From Akkermansiaceae bacterium (GTDB lineage: Bacteria > Verrucomicrobiota > Verrucomicrobiia > Verrucomicrobiales > Akkermansiaceae): DNA of 39,397 bases. Positions 7,482 through 15,832 of the stretch are shown here, in pieces; the first letter of the stretch is position 1; each line of letters opens with the position of its first letter. The stretch is taken from positions 1 through 39,397 of the forward strand of contig CAIKDP010000099.1 of NCBI GenBank assembly GCA_903826205.1, in the 5' to 3' direction. Below the pieces are notes generated by a model. That model was not told the DNA's origin, did not search any database, and worked only from the letters and a program-made list of their open reading frames with translations. A program made the position numbers and the translations under genes.

Positions 7482-9928
7482 ATGCGTGCAACCCAATTCA
7501 TCCTTCCCTGTGTCTTGCTTGCCATGGCGACCCAGAGCGACGCGGCCAACAACCAGCTTCTGAGTTGGAACAATCTCGGCATGCACTGCATGGACAGTGA
7601 TTACTCGGTGTTCTCCATCCTGCCACCCTACAACACCATTGAGGCCCAGCTCATCGTCAACGGCAAGCTCGTCAAGACCGGCACCGGCTACACGGTCACT
7701 TACCAAGCCGTCGCCGATCCCAGCGGCTCGTTCAATTCAACCGCCATGGGCAAGGGCAATTATTACACCTACGCCAAGGCACTGTTTGGGGCTACGCTGG
7801 CGGCAGAGGGCGGCAGAGGGCGGCTTGGCCGGGTGGTCGATGCCCGGCACTTCCAACACGCCGCAGAACATGCTCTTTGAAACCCTGAACGCGCCGGCGG
7901 CGGGTGTTACCACCCCGGTGAATTGGTGGCGTGCCGAAGGTATCCCGATTTCGCCCTACGACGATGCCCACAACAAAAACCCGTATCCGCTGATGCGGCT
8001 CATCGCCCGCAACAGTTCCAACGCGATCATTGCCTCCAACGATATTGTTTTGCCGGTGTCCGATGAAATGGACTGCCGTGCCTGCCATGCCTCAGGCACG
8101 CAGGCCGCTGCCATGCCCGACGCCGGTTGGGTCTGGAACGGACTGCAGGAGCGGGATTTCCGCCTCAACATCCTGCGCCTCCACGACCAACATCAATTCG
8201 CCCGGCACGGCACGCTCTATGCCGCCGCGCTCGCCGCCCGCGGCTTCAACGCCCAAGGGTTGTATCGCGGCGTCGTGGCCGACGGCAAACCGGTGCTGTG
8301 TGCCGCCTGTCACGCGTCGGAGGCGCTGGGCGCGCCCAGCTACGGCACCATTCCGCAGCTCACCACTTCGGTGCATGCCTTTCACGCCCACGTCCAGGAT
8401 CCCATTCTAAACACCACCCTCGACAATTCCGCCAACCGCGCCGCCTGCTACCGCTGCCATCCGGGGTCCGCCACCAAATGCCTGCGAGGCGCCATGGGCG
8501 CGGCCATCGCCAGCGACGGGTCCATGGAAATGCAGTGCCAAAGCTGCCACGGCAACATGAGTGCCGTCGGCGCGTCTAACCGAACCGGCTGGTTCCAGGA
8601 ACCTAACTGCCAGAACTGCCACGCGGGCACGGCCAACCATACCACCACCATCCGCTACACATCCGCCCTTGACGCGAATGGCGTGCCGCGAGTGCCGGCG
8701 GACAACACCTTCGCCACCACGCCTGACACGCCGGCGGCAGGCCTTTCCCTCTATCGGTTTTCCTATGGCCATGGCGGCCTGCAATGTTCGGCCTGCCACG
8801 GGTCCGACCCACGCGGAATTTCCCAGCAGCCACACCAATGACAACCTGCGCAACACCGCCATCCAAGGCCACGCCGGCACCATGGTCGAGTGCACCGCCT
8901 GCCACGTCACCATGGCCGCCTCGGCGACCAGCGCAAAAGGCGGTCCTCATGGCATGCACCCCATCAGCCAGGACTGGGTGGAAAACCACCACGACCTGTT
9001 AGGCACGGGCGGTTCTGCGTCATGCCAGGCGTGTCACGGCACGAATTACCTGGGCACGGTGCTGTCGCGAGCGCAGGCCAACCGTTCATTCACTGCATTT
9101 AACAGTACCGTCAGCTTTTCCCGTGGTGCGCAAATCGGTTGTTACACTTGTCACAACGGTCCGTCTTCCAGCACCCGGAACCCCAGCGTCGCCCCCACGG
9201 CAGCCAATACCTCATCTAGCACATCCAACGCTCAATCCGTGGCAATTACCCTGCCTGCCACAGGAACCAACATTACCCTGCGCATCATCACCCAACCCGC
9301 CAACGGCAGTGTGGGCGTGATCAATGGTGTGGCCACCTATTTCCCCAATCCGGGCTTTGTTGGCACTGACACCTTCACCTATCTTGCCTATGATGGCTCG
9401 AAAAACTCCTTCATCGATGCCACCCACGGCACGGTCAGCGTTGGCGTCACGCAAGGCTCGATGTCTCTCAGTGCCGCGGCGCAAGTTCCGCCATCCTATC
9501 CGGCTGGCTGGCCGGCAGCGTTCGCTGTGGTGCCCACTCTAACCAATTCCGCCGCCACACCAGCCTACGATTGGAATTTCGGTGACGGGACGACCCACGA
9601 CACCCGCCAATACCCGTCCCATGCCTACGCGGCGGCTGGCAGTTATGGTTGGTCGGTGCAGGTGACCGCGTCCGGCGCGACCACCACGGTTACCGGCACC
9701 ATAGTGATCGACGCTCCGGTGGCGCTCGGCATCCAATCTAACGGAAGTTCCATCACCTTGTCCTGGCCCGGCACCAATGCCGACATGCTTCTGCAATCCA
9801 GCCCTGACCTTGGCACACCCACGCCGTGGCAGTGGGTGCCCAACCCACCCACCACCAGTGGCAACACCTTCAGCGTGACACTCCCCGCATCCGGCAGCCA
9901 ATTCTACCGCATCAGCCGGCCATGGTGA
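7482..9928 (+). pseudogene. exported nine-CxxCH multihaem cytochrome with Ig-like and PKD modules, frameshifted twice
   Basis: Three overlapping frames together make one protein of about 810 residues. Fragment 1 (7482 to about 7810) has a signal peptide and a conserved-looking block around WNNLGMHCMD. Fragment 2 (to 8841) has CxxCH motifs CRACH, CAACH, CYRCH, CQSCH, CQNCH and CSACH. Fragment 3 (to 9928) has CTACH, CQACH and CYTCH, then a cadherin/Ig-like domain (FVGTDTFTYLAYDG), a PKD domain (WNFGDG...HAY) and a C-terminal module ending FYRISRPW. The first shift is an exact 10-base tandem duplication at 7801-7820; removing one copy restores the frame. The second is a single extra base near 8803-8810. 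Intact, it would be an extracellular or periplasmic electron-transfer protein. Either a decayed gene or a switchable one fits. Confidence 0.8.
7801..7820 (+). repeat. 10-base perfect tandem duplication causing a frameshift
   Basis: CGGCAGAGGG occurs twice in a row (7801-7810 and 7811-7820). With one copy, codons on both sides join as LAAEGGLAGW in one frame; with two copies the frame shifts by one base. Confidence 0.9.
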
Positions 9929-9976
9929 GCCAGGCCCCTATTGACTTATTTGTCTTTTCATCACGGCGCCTGGCGC

Positions 9977-9982
9977 TAGGCT
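9977..9982 (+). promoter_or_regulatory. putative -10 element, leaderless esterase transcript
   Basis: TAGGCT sits exactly six bases before the ATG at 9989, so transcription would start at or next to the start codon. TTTTCA at 9955-9960 lies 16 bases upstream as a weak -35. The same TAGNCT-N6-ATG layout precedes the parD gene. Confidence 0.4.
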
Positions 9983-9988
9983 GCCGCC

Positions 9989-10738
9989 ATGCAAAAAATC
10001 CTGATGGCTTCGATCATGGGCGTGTGTTCGGTGCTGGGTGCCCCGCCGGAGGCCCGCGAGTGGACCGCGCCGGACGGCACGGTGGTGAAATACCGCTGGA
10101 GCGCGCCGGCAACCATGGAACCGGGCAAGACCTATCCGCTGGTGTTGTTCCTTCACGGTGCGGGCGAGCGCGGCAATGACAACAGCGCCCAACTCAAACA
10201 CGGGGTCAACCCGATCCTCGATGGCGCCAACCAACTCGGACAACCGTGCTTTCTCATTGCCCCGCAATGCCCGGCTGACCGCTGGTGGGCGCCCATCCAC
10301 CACGACACCATGCGCCTGAGCGAGGCGGATAAACCGAACGCTTTGTTGGATGCGGTGCTGGCCCTGGTCGATGAAACCATGAAAAAACAACCCGTTGACG
10401 CAAAGCGGTTTTATGTCACCGGCCTGTCGATGGGTGGCTTTGCCACCTGGTATTTGTTAGGTCATGCGCCCGGCCGGATTGCCGCCGCGGTGCCCATCTG
10501 CGGCGGCGGCGACCCGTCGCGGGTTGGCCTGTTCAAGGACATTCCGATTCACGCGTTCCACGGCGAAGCGGATCCGGTGGTGCCGGTGCGCACGACACGC
10601 GAGATGATCGGCGCCTTGGAACAGGCCGGCGGCAAACCCGTGGCCACCTATTATCCCGGTGTGGGCCATGATTCATGGACCCGTGCCTACAACGATCCGG
10701 AGTTGCTGCGCTGGATGTTCGGCCAACGCCGGAAGTAA
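9989..10738 (+). CDS. exported alpha/beta-hydrolase, esterase or peptidase-like
   Basis: A 249-residue secreted serine hydrolase of the PHB-depolymerase/feruloyl-esterase/dienelactone-hydrolase kind. A short signal peptide ends near residue 18. LFLHGAGERG gives the oxyanion loop, and GLSMGG carries the nucleophile Ser147. Asp195 (HGEADPVVP) and His227 (GVGHDSW) complete the triad. Such proteins in polysaccharide-rich loci usually remove acetyl or feruloyl groups, but the substrate is not evident here. There is no Shine-Dalgarno sequence; a -10-like TAGGCT lies six bases before the ATG, so the mRNA may be leaderless. It follows the broken cytochrome gene by 60 bases. Confidence 0.8.
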   Translation: MQKILMASIMGVCSVLGAPPEAREWTAPDGTVVKYRWSAPATMEPGKTYPLVLFLHGAGERGNDNSAQLKHGVNPILDGANQLGQPCFLIAPQCPADRWWAPIHHDTMRLSEADKPNALLDAVLALVDETMKKQPVDAKRFYVTGLSMGGFATWYLLGHAPGRIAAAVPICGGGDPSRVGLFKDIPIHAFHGEADPVVPVRTTREMIGALEQAGGKPVATYYPGVGHDSWTRAYNDPELLRWMFGQRRK

Positions 10739-10756
10739 GCGGGACTGAAACAAACT

Positions 10757-10785
10757 TTGACAAAGCTTGTAGGCTGGCATAGTCT
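10757..10785 (+). promoter_or_regulatory. promoter of the parDE remnant
   Basis: A perfect -35 TTGACA (10757-10762), a 17-base spacer and TAGTCT (10780-10785) as -10. The ATG lies six bases after the -10, so the mRNA is predicted to be leaderless. Confidence 0.55.
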
Positions 10786-10791
10786 CCGCCC

Positions 10792-11031
10792 ATGCATATT
10801 TCGCTCACCCCGGAGTTGGAGCGGGCCGTCAAAATGAAGGTTGAGTCCGGCTTGTTCAACAACGCCAGCGAGGTGGTCAGGGACGCGCTGCGACTGTCCA
10901 TGAGACATGAAGCCGAGAACGAATGGCTCAAGCGCGAGGCGGCAATTGGCTTCGCCCAGTTAGAGGCGGGCGAGACCGTGCGGATCCGTACCAAGCAGCA
11001 GTTTCTTGCGCTTGCGCGGAAACCGTCATGA
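10792..11031 (+). CDS. ParD-like ribbon-helix-helix antitoxin
   Basis: A 79-residue antitoxin of the CopG/ParD type. The N-terminal strand MHISLTPEL and the following helices (SGLFNNASEVVRDALRL) form the DNA-binding ribbon-helix-helix; the charged C-terminal half would wrap the toxin. ParD proteins neutralise ParE and repress their own operon, usually by binding near the promoter, here at 10757-10785. The stop overlaps the ATG of the toxin frame by four bases (ATGA), which is usual for these pairs. The partner toxin is truncated, so this may be a leftover antitoxin. Confidence 0.8.
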   Translation: MHISLTPELERAVKMKVESGLFNNASEVVRDALRLSMRHEAENEWLKREAAIGFAQLEAGETVRIRTKQQFLALARKPS

Positions 11032-11366
11032 CACTGGACTTTACAGCGGCGGCAGTTGCGGATCTCCAATCGATCCGCAGTTACACTCTGGAGACATGGG
11101 GCGCCGGGCAGGAGTGCGTCTATCTTGATTCGCTCTGGAACCAGTTTGAGGCAATAGCCGCCGGCGGTGTGCGAAAGAGGCACGATTCAATCGCGCACGA
11201 AGGGTCCTACAAAATCGAAGTTCAGCATGCATTCAGGTCAGATTATTCTGTGTGTTGCCGCCATGGCTGCGGTGGCTGCGGTGTTGCAGGCATGCGGCAA
11301 GGAACCGGAAAGCGCGGGGCCGGGACGGGCCGCTGCGGCGGCGGCGAGGGTGCGGCCGCAGCTTGA
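11028..11366 (+). pseudogene. ParE-like toxin, 3' end replaced
   Basis: ParE toxins are about 95-residue proteins that poison DNA gyrase. Here the first ~55 residues fit the family: MTLDFTAAAVADL, then SYTLETWG, then a helix with YLDSLWNQFEAIA. The expected C-terminal strands (an R-H-hydrophobic-Y segment and a final hydrophobic-LH-R-M/D motif) are absent. From about 11215 the frame runs into the start of the L,D-transpeptidase gene and becomes Cys/Gly-rich low-complexity sequence in the wrong frame. The toxin is therefore probably inactive, lost by a deletion that fused it to the next gene. Sequencing error is a less likely alternative, since no other frame supplies the missing end. Confidence 0.65.
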
Positions 11367-11961
11367 GGCTGCGCTCAAGGTGCAGGATTTGCGGTTTGGG
11401 GATCCGGTGTTTGTGCGGGCCTTCAAGGAGGAGCGCGTGCTGGAATTGTATGTGCTCCGCCGCGCGTCTAACAAATTCGTGGTATTCCGTACCTATTCAA
11501 TCGCGGCGGCCTCCGGGGGGCTTGGGCCGAAGCTGGCGGCGGGTGATGGCCAGGTGCCGGAAGGGTTTTATTTTGTAACAGCGGCGGCGATGAAGCCCGA
11601 CAGCACGTATCATCTGGCATTCAACATTGGCTATCCGAATGCGTATGACCGGTATCACCAGCGGACCGGAGATTCGATCATGGTCCATGGGAATGAGGTT
11701 TCGATCGGGTGCCTGGCCATGACTGACGCGAAGATCGAGGAAATCTACACCCTCTGTGATGCGGCATTGCGAGGGGGGCAGAAATTGTTCCGGGTGCATG
11801 TGTTTCCCTTTCGCATGACCGGGGAGCGGATGGCCAAGGCGCGTGGCAACCGCTGGGAGGCGTTCTGGCTAAACCTCAAAGAGGGGTATGACTTTTTCGA
11901 AAAAGCGGGCCTCCCCCCGGATGCGACCGTGGCCAAGGGTGTCTATCAATTCAGCGAGTGA
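11227..11961 (+). CDS. YafK-type L,D-transpeptidase lipoprotein
   Basis: A 244-residue YkuD-domain protein. YafK-like enzymes act on peptidoglycan or its linked lipoproteins in the periplasm. The N-terminal hydrophobic segment ends LQAC (Cys23), a lipobox. The catalytic motif is HGNEVSIGCLAM, with His154 and Cys162, followed by FPFRM, a YafK hallmark. The start at 11227 is preferred over the longer frame to 11167 because the signal peptide begins there. The gene begins inside the truncated toxin frame and may borrow the parDE promoter. No other cell-wall gene is adjacent. Confidence 0.8.
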   Translation: MHSGQIILCVAAMAAVAAVLQACGKEPESAGPGRAAAAAARVRPQLEAALKVQDLRFGDPVFVRAFKEERVLELYVLRRASNKFVVFRTYSIAAASGGLGPKLAAGDGQVPEGFYFVTAAAMKPDSTYHLAFNIGYPNAYDRYHQRTGDSIMVHGNEVSIGCLAMTDAKIEEIYTLCDAALRGGQKLFRVHVFPFRMTGERMAKARGNRWEAFWLNLKEGYDFFEKAGLPPDATVAKGVYQFSE

Positions 11962-12035
11962 GCGGAGGTCCCAAAATATGCGCTTGAAAATCCCGCGGGT
12001 TGCGCGTGGTATGGGGACTCACCCCCCTAACCCCC

Positions 12036-12467
12036 ATGCTCAAAGGAATCCATCCCGCCATCAGCCCCGAGTTGCTCAAGATCCTAGCCGAAATGGGCCA
12101 CGGCGACGAAATCATTCTCGCCGACGCGCATTTCCCCGGCCATGCGGTCAATCCGCGCGTGGTGCGCTGCGACGGCCTGTCGATCACCACGCTGCTGGAT
12201 GCCATCCTGCGGTTGTTTGAGCTCGATTCCTATGCTGATCCGTTGGTGATGATGGCGGTGGTGCCGGGCGACACGCTCGATCCTGCAGTGGAGACCCGCT
12301 ACATGGCGGCCATCCATCAACAAGCCCCGGGCGCCAAGCCCCCGGTGCGCATCGACCGGTTCGAATTTTACACCCGGACCCAACAGGCGTACGCGGTGGT
12401 CATGACCGGCGAACTGGCCAAATACGGCAACATCATCCTGAAAAAGGGTGTCACCCCCGCATTCTGA
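12036..12467 (+). CDS. fucU: L-fucose mutarotase (FucU/RbsD family)
   Basis: A 143-residue protein that interconverts alpha and beta anomers of L-fucose before isomerase or dehydrogenase action in the cytoplasm. Similarity to E. coli FucU runs end to end: [42 protein letters not shown] and the C-terminal [13 protein letters not shown]. The active-site His lies in MGHGD. The length equals the family norm. The ATG at 12036 gives the normal N-terminus; the extra in-frame codons upstream do not resemble FucU, and there is no Shine-Dalgarno sequence. The stop lies in a repeat unit beginning at 12458. No fucose isomerase, kinase or aldolase is in the window. Confidence 0.9.
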   Translation: MLKGIHPAISPELLKILAEMGHGDEIILADAHFPGHAVNPRVVRCDGLSITTLLDAILRLFELDSYADPLVMMAVVPGDTLDPAVETRYMAAIHQQAPGAKPPVRIDRFEFYTRTQQAYAVVMTGELAKYGNIILKKGVTPAF

Positions 12468-12529
12468 CGAATGCGCCTACGAGCGGTCGCACTCTTCATA
12501 GACGCGCTGGTCACAACGCGGGAGGGCGA
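12458..12529. repeat. intergenic two-hairpin direct repeat, unit A
   Basis: CGCATTC and GAATGCG (12458-12464, 12469-12475) pair around TGAC, which contains the fucU stop. A second, imperfect stem follows between GCGCCTACGA and TCATAGACGC. The unit recurs about 105 bases on at 12563-12634. Between convergent genes it may also act as a terminator, although no T-run is present. Confidence 0.7.
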
Positions 12530-12562
12530 TTCCAGGGCGGCTCATGCACGTTCCATCAAAGA

Positions 12563-12634
12563 CGCATTCTAACGAATGCGCCTACGAGCGCGGTCGCACT
12601 CTTCGTAGGCGCGCTGGTCACAACGCGGGGGGTG
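12563..12634. repeat. intergenic two-hairpin direct repeat, unit B
   Basis: The same layout as unit A, with CGCATTC/GAATGCG at 12563-12569 and 12574-12580. Its second stem is perfect, GCGCCTACGA with TCGTAGGCGC. It differs from unit A by a two-base insertion and a few substitutions that restore pairing. Confidence 0.7.
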
Positions 12635-12677
12635 GGGGGCGACAACCCAGCGGGCAGCGGAGTCGCTTTCCCGCATG

Positions 12678-14036
12678 CTATTTCTTCGGATAATCCTTGC
12701 CGTCCCTGCTGCGCTGGACTGATGCCAACCAAGCTTCCAACTCGGCCTTCATCCGCGTGACGACTTCCGGGTGCTCTGCGGCGATGTCGGTCTTTTCGTA
12801 CAGATCCTTGGAAATATCATACAACTCATACTTATCCCCGGGAGGGCGGCGGTGGAGTTTGTATTGGTTGTCGTTCCAGACGGCAGGGCCGTCTTCCAGA
12901 CCGATTTCGCCATGATGCCAGAATCCGATCGGCGACGGGCGTTGCTGCATCCGGCCATCGATGAGCGGCACCAGGCTGATGCCGTCGAGAGGCTTGACTT
13001 GGTTGGGTACCTCGATTTTCAAGATGTCCATGAGGGTCGGATAGATATCACTGGTCACGGCCATGACGTCGGTGATGACGGGCTTCTTGATGCGGGCGGG
13101 CCACTCGATGATGCCGGGCACGCGGATGCCGGCCTCCCAGAGTTCGCCTTTTTTGCCACGCAGGTTGCGATTGGAACCGAAGGCGTCGGGGGCGGCGCTT
13201 TCATCGACCCAAGCGCCGTTGTCGCTGTTGAACATAAGGAAGGTGTTGTCGGCGATGCCGAGTTTGCGCAAACCGGCACGCAAGGTGCCCATGGCGCGGT
13301 CCACGCCGAGAATTTCACCATAGTAGGGTGAGCCGCCGGCGGCCTTGAGGTCTTCGGGCGTCGGTTGCAGCGGCACGTGCGGGCTGCCGAACCAGACCAC
13401 CGCGAACACCGGTTTGTTTTGCTTCACCGTGGCTTCGATGAACTTGAGGGCGCGGTCCACGATCACGTCCGACCCGTCGCCGGTGGTTTTTTCCGGTACC
13501 CCGTTGTGGCCGAACGTCGCGTCCGGCTCAAAATAGTTGGAGAGCGAAAACGACTCATCGAAGCCGACATTGACCGGCGCGAACTCCTCGGAATTGGCGA
13601 TGACCCTGCCGGTGCCGGGCTTGCCGCCACTCAGGTGCCACTTGCCGAAATGGCCGGTGACGTAGCCGGCGGTTTTCACCGCTTGGGCGATGGTGATTTC
13701 GCCTTTGCGCAGGGTCATGCCCGGCCACAGGCAGTTCATCCGGTATGGATGGCGGCCGGTCATCACGCTTGCGCGGGTCGGCGAGCAACTCGGGTGCGCC
13801 GAATAGAAGCGGTTGAAGCGCAGCCCCGCCGCGGCCATCGCGTCGAGGTTGGGAGTCTGGATTTGCTTCAGGCCGTTGTAGCTGACGTCACCCCATCCCT
13901 GGTCATCCGTCATGCAGAGGACGATGTTAGGCCGGTTTGCCGGGGCGGGAGCGGGATCGGCGGCCGCCGCGCGGGGCGCGGTGACCCACGCGAGTGCGGC
14001 CAAGGCGCCGACGGTCCAGGGATGGAGGAGTTGCAT
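12678..14036 (-). CDS. exported formylglycine-dependent sulfatase
   Basis: A 452-residue arylsulfatase-family protein that hydrolyses sulfate esters, probably on a polysaccharide. A signal peptide covers residues 1-26. The N-terminal metal site is DDQGWGD (D44, D45). The catalytic Cys84 sits in CSPTRASVMTGR, the CxPxR signature turned into formylglycine. GKWHL and a later SDNG motif add further metal and substrate ligands. The length suits the family. It lies 12 bases behind the transglutaminase-like gene on the same strand, so the two are one operon. A maturing enzyme (FGE or anSME) is not in the window. Confidence 0.9.
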   Translation of the reverse strand: MQLLHPWTVGALAALAWVTAPRAAAADPAPAPANRPNIVLCMTDDQGWGDVSYNGLKQIQTPNLDAMAAAGLRFNRFYSAHPSCSPTRASVMTGRHPYRMNCLWPGMTLRKGEITIAQAVKTAGYVTGHFGKWHLSGGKPGTGRVIANSEEFAPVNVGFDESFSLSNYFEPDATFGHNGVPEKTTGDGSDVIVDRALKFIEATVKQNKPVFAVVWFGSPHVPLQPTPEDLKAAGGSPYYGEILGVDRAMGTLRAGLRKLGIADNTFLMFNSDNGAWVDESAAPDAFGSNRNLRGKKGELWEAGIRVPGIIEWPARIKKPVITDVMAVTSDIYPTLMDILKIEVPNQVKPLDGISLVPLIDGRMQQRPSPIGFWHHGEIGLEDGPAVWNDNQYKLHRRPPGDKYELYDISKDLYEKTDIAAEHPEVVTRMKAELEAWLASVQRSRDGKDYPKK

Positions 14037-14048
14037 GAGTGGCGGTGG

Positions 14049-15725
14049 TTAGTTTTTCGCCTTGAGTTCGAGGTAATGGACGGACACCGAACGCTGGTTG
14101 GGGGCGGAGACGCGCAACGTTTGCGGGCCTTTTTCGAGTTTGATTTCCACGGCCGGGCTCATGTCCCAGAGGCCGGTCGTCCAAGGGATCTTGACGCCTA
14201 CCGGTTCGGTGGCACCGACGGTGAGATTGAGGACTTGGTCGACGTTGGCGGCGGCGACTTTCATCACCACCTCGTAGGTTCCGGCGGTGGCGACATCGAG
14301 GGAGTAGTCGACCCAGCTGTTATCCACGCTCTTGCCGAAGTTGAGTTGTTTGCCGCCGGTGAAGCAATCAAAGACATTGACTCCCTGCATGCCGGCAAAG
14401 GCCGTCGCTTCAATCTTGGTGGTGCCTGCCGCCACCTTGAACGGGCCTTTGGCCGCTGCCGTGGCCTCCTTGGCAGCCGCGGTCACTTCCTTGTCGGCCT
14501 CATTTGCCTTCAGGGACGCTGTGACATCGGTCTTGATCTCAGCGAGGGACTTTTGGATCTTGTGGGCGATTTCCATGATGGCGGTGGCTTCCGCGGGCGT
14601 GGTCAGCGCGGCGGCCAACCAGCGCAGGTGCTCCACTTGCGTGAACTCCGCGGTGTGCGCCCGGTCTTGCACGCAGGCGAGGAATTCGACGCCACCCATG
14701 CCTTCAAGTTTCGAGGCCTGCCAACCGCGGCCGTAGCCGACCTTCCAAGCGCTGCCCGGTTGCGGCTCGGCCATGGGATTGGCGCATTTGTAGGCGACGC
14801 AGGCATGGGCGGGCTGGCCGACGCCGATGGCGGGAATGCCGAACGCCTGACAAATAAAGACCGACCACGACGAGCGCGGGCCGCACTTGCCGCCACCGGC
14901 CAGCACGTTTTTGAAACTGCCATCATGGGAGATGGGCGAATTGCGGCGCCACACCTCACTGGTGGAGTTGACCACCAATTCGTTGAAGCGGAGGTCCGGA
15001 CGCCAGGCGTTGATCATTTGCCGGCCCCATGCCAAATCCTCATTGGAGGCGCCGGACTGCACCACCTTGGTCATTTCCCAGACAGTTAGAGTGTCAAAGC
15101 TCGGGAACAATTCCTTGTTCTTGTGGGCGGTTTTGAAATGTTGGTAGCGCGACACCGGATCGGCCTGGACCTTGGCCTGGCCGGCACCCGGCGAGCCGGA
15201 GCCCGGGGGCGCAATGGAGGTGGCGATGGCCACCTTCAGATACAGGCCGTCTTTGGCATCGGGGTCGGCGGCGAGGATTTTTTTCCAGATTTCAAGTGGG
15301 GCGGTGGAGAGGGAGTAGCCGTTATCCTCGCGGCCTCTGAGGCTGATAGGCACGCAGCCTTCCAAGTACAGGTCCAGAGCCTGGGTGTTTTTGAGCAACC
15401 AGGACAAGAAGGCCGGGTTGGCGGCATCGGCCTTGGCGAAGGCGGCCAATTTGTCGGCACCGGTTTTGGCGATGAGTTGGCGGACGTCCAGGGTGTTGGC
15501 AAACACCGGATCCTTGAGCTTGGCCAGCAGCGGCGCTTCCGCCAGCTTGCCGGATGGAGCGAGCCAGGCATTGGCGCTGGTCAGATAACCGGCAAAATCA
15601 CCGGTTTGGATAGCCTTGTCCAAATCCTTGGCATTCGGCTCCCATGCTTGGACGGCTGCGGGCAACGCGCCTAGCAGAGTGCCGGCGATGAGGGCTTTGA
15701 GGGTTGAGGTGTCAATTGTTTTCAT
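14049..15725 (-). CDS. exported transglutaminase-like protein with C-terminal carbohydrate-binding module
   Basis: A 558-residue protein: signal peptide (about 1-27), a helical N-terminal region, a papain/transglutaminase-like core, and a C-terminal beta-sandwich. In the core, Cys281 (GGKCGPRSSWS) starts a helix and His307 follows in GQPAHACVAY, the usual Cys-His spacing; the third residue is not obvious. Residues about 440-558 resemble a CBM6/35-type sugar-binding module, with NSWVDYSLDVATAGTYEV and a final strand. A Lys/Ala-rich helix links the parts. It is the first gene of an operon with the sulfatase and is divergent from the symporter. The reaction is unknown: transglutaminase folds include proteases and amidases. 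Confidence 0.65.
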   Translation of the reverse strand: MKTIDTSTLKALIAGTLLGALPAAVQAWEPNAKDLDKAIQTGDFAGYLTSANAWLAPSGKLAEAPLLAKLKDPVFANTLDVRQLIAKTGADKLAAFAKADAANPAFLSWLLKNTQALDLYLEGCVPISLRGREDNGYSLSTAPLEIWKKILAADPDAKDGLYLKVAIATSIAPPGSGSPGAGQAKVQADPVSRYQHFKTAHKNKELFPSFDTLTVWEMTKVVQSGASNEDLAWGRQMINAWRPDLRFNELVVNSTSEVWRRNSPISHDGSFKNVLAGGGKCGPRSSWSVFICQAFGIPAIGVGQPAHACVAYKCANPMAEPQPGSAWKVGYGRGWQASKLEGMGGVEFLACVQDRAHTAEFTQVEHLRWLAAALTTPAEATAIMEIAHKIQKSLAEIKTDVTASLKANEADKEVTAAAKEATAAAKGPFKVAAGTTKIEATAFAGMQGVNVFDCFTGGKQLNFGKSVDNSWVDYSLDVATAGTYEVVMKVAAANVDQVLNLTVGATEPVGVKIPWTTGLWDMSPAVEIKLEKGPQTLRVSAPNQRSVSVHYLELKAKN

Positions 15726-15738
15726 AGATGTGTTTGCG

Positions 15739-15769
15739 GAGCCATATGGCTCGCTCGGTTACGGGTCAA
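15739..15769 (-). promoter_or_regulatory. promoter of the transglutaminase-like/sulfatase operon with overlapping palindrome
   Basis: On the minus strand, TTGACC (15769-15764), 17 bases, TATGGC (15746-15741), with the ATG at 15725, leaving a leader of about ten bases. GAGCCATATGGCTC at 15739-15752 is a perfect 14-base palindrome over the -10, a good candidate operator for a repressor that would act on this operon and perhaps on the divergent symporter. Confidence 0.5.
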
Positions 15770-15832
15770 GGACGATGTTTCTCTCAATTCTTTTGATTGA
15801 CGCATCGTCGAAATCCCCGCAGCCTCCGGTGC

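Noticed and set aside
13365..15089. 574-codon open frame on the plus strand
   Set aside because: Antisense to the sulfatase and transglutaminase-like genes, whose motifs are unmistakable; the plus-strand frame has no recognisable domain.
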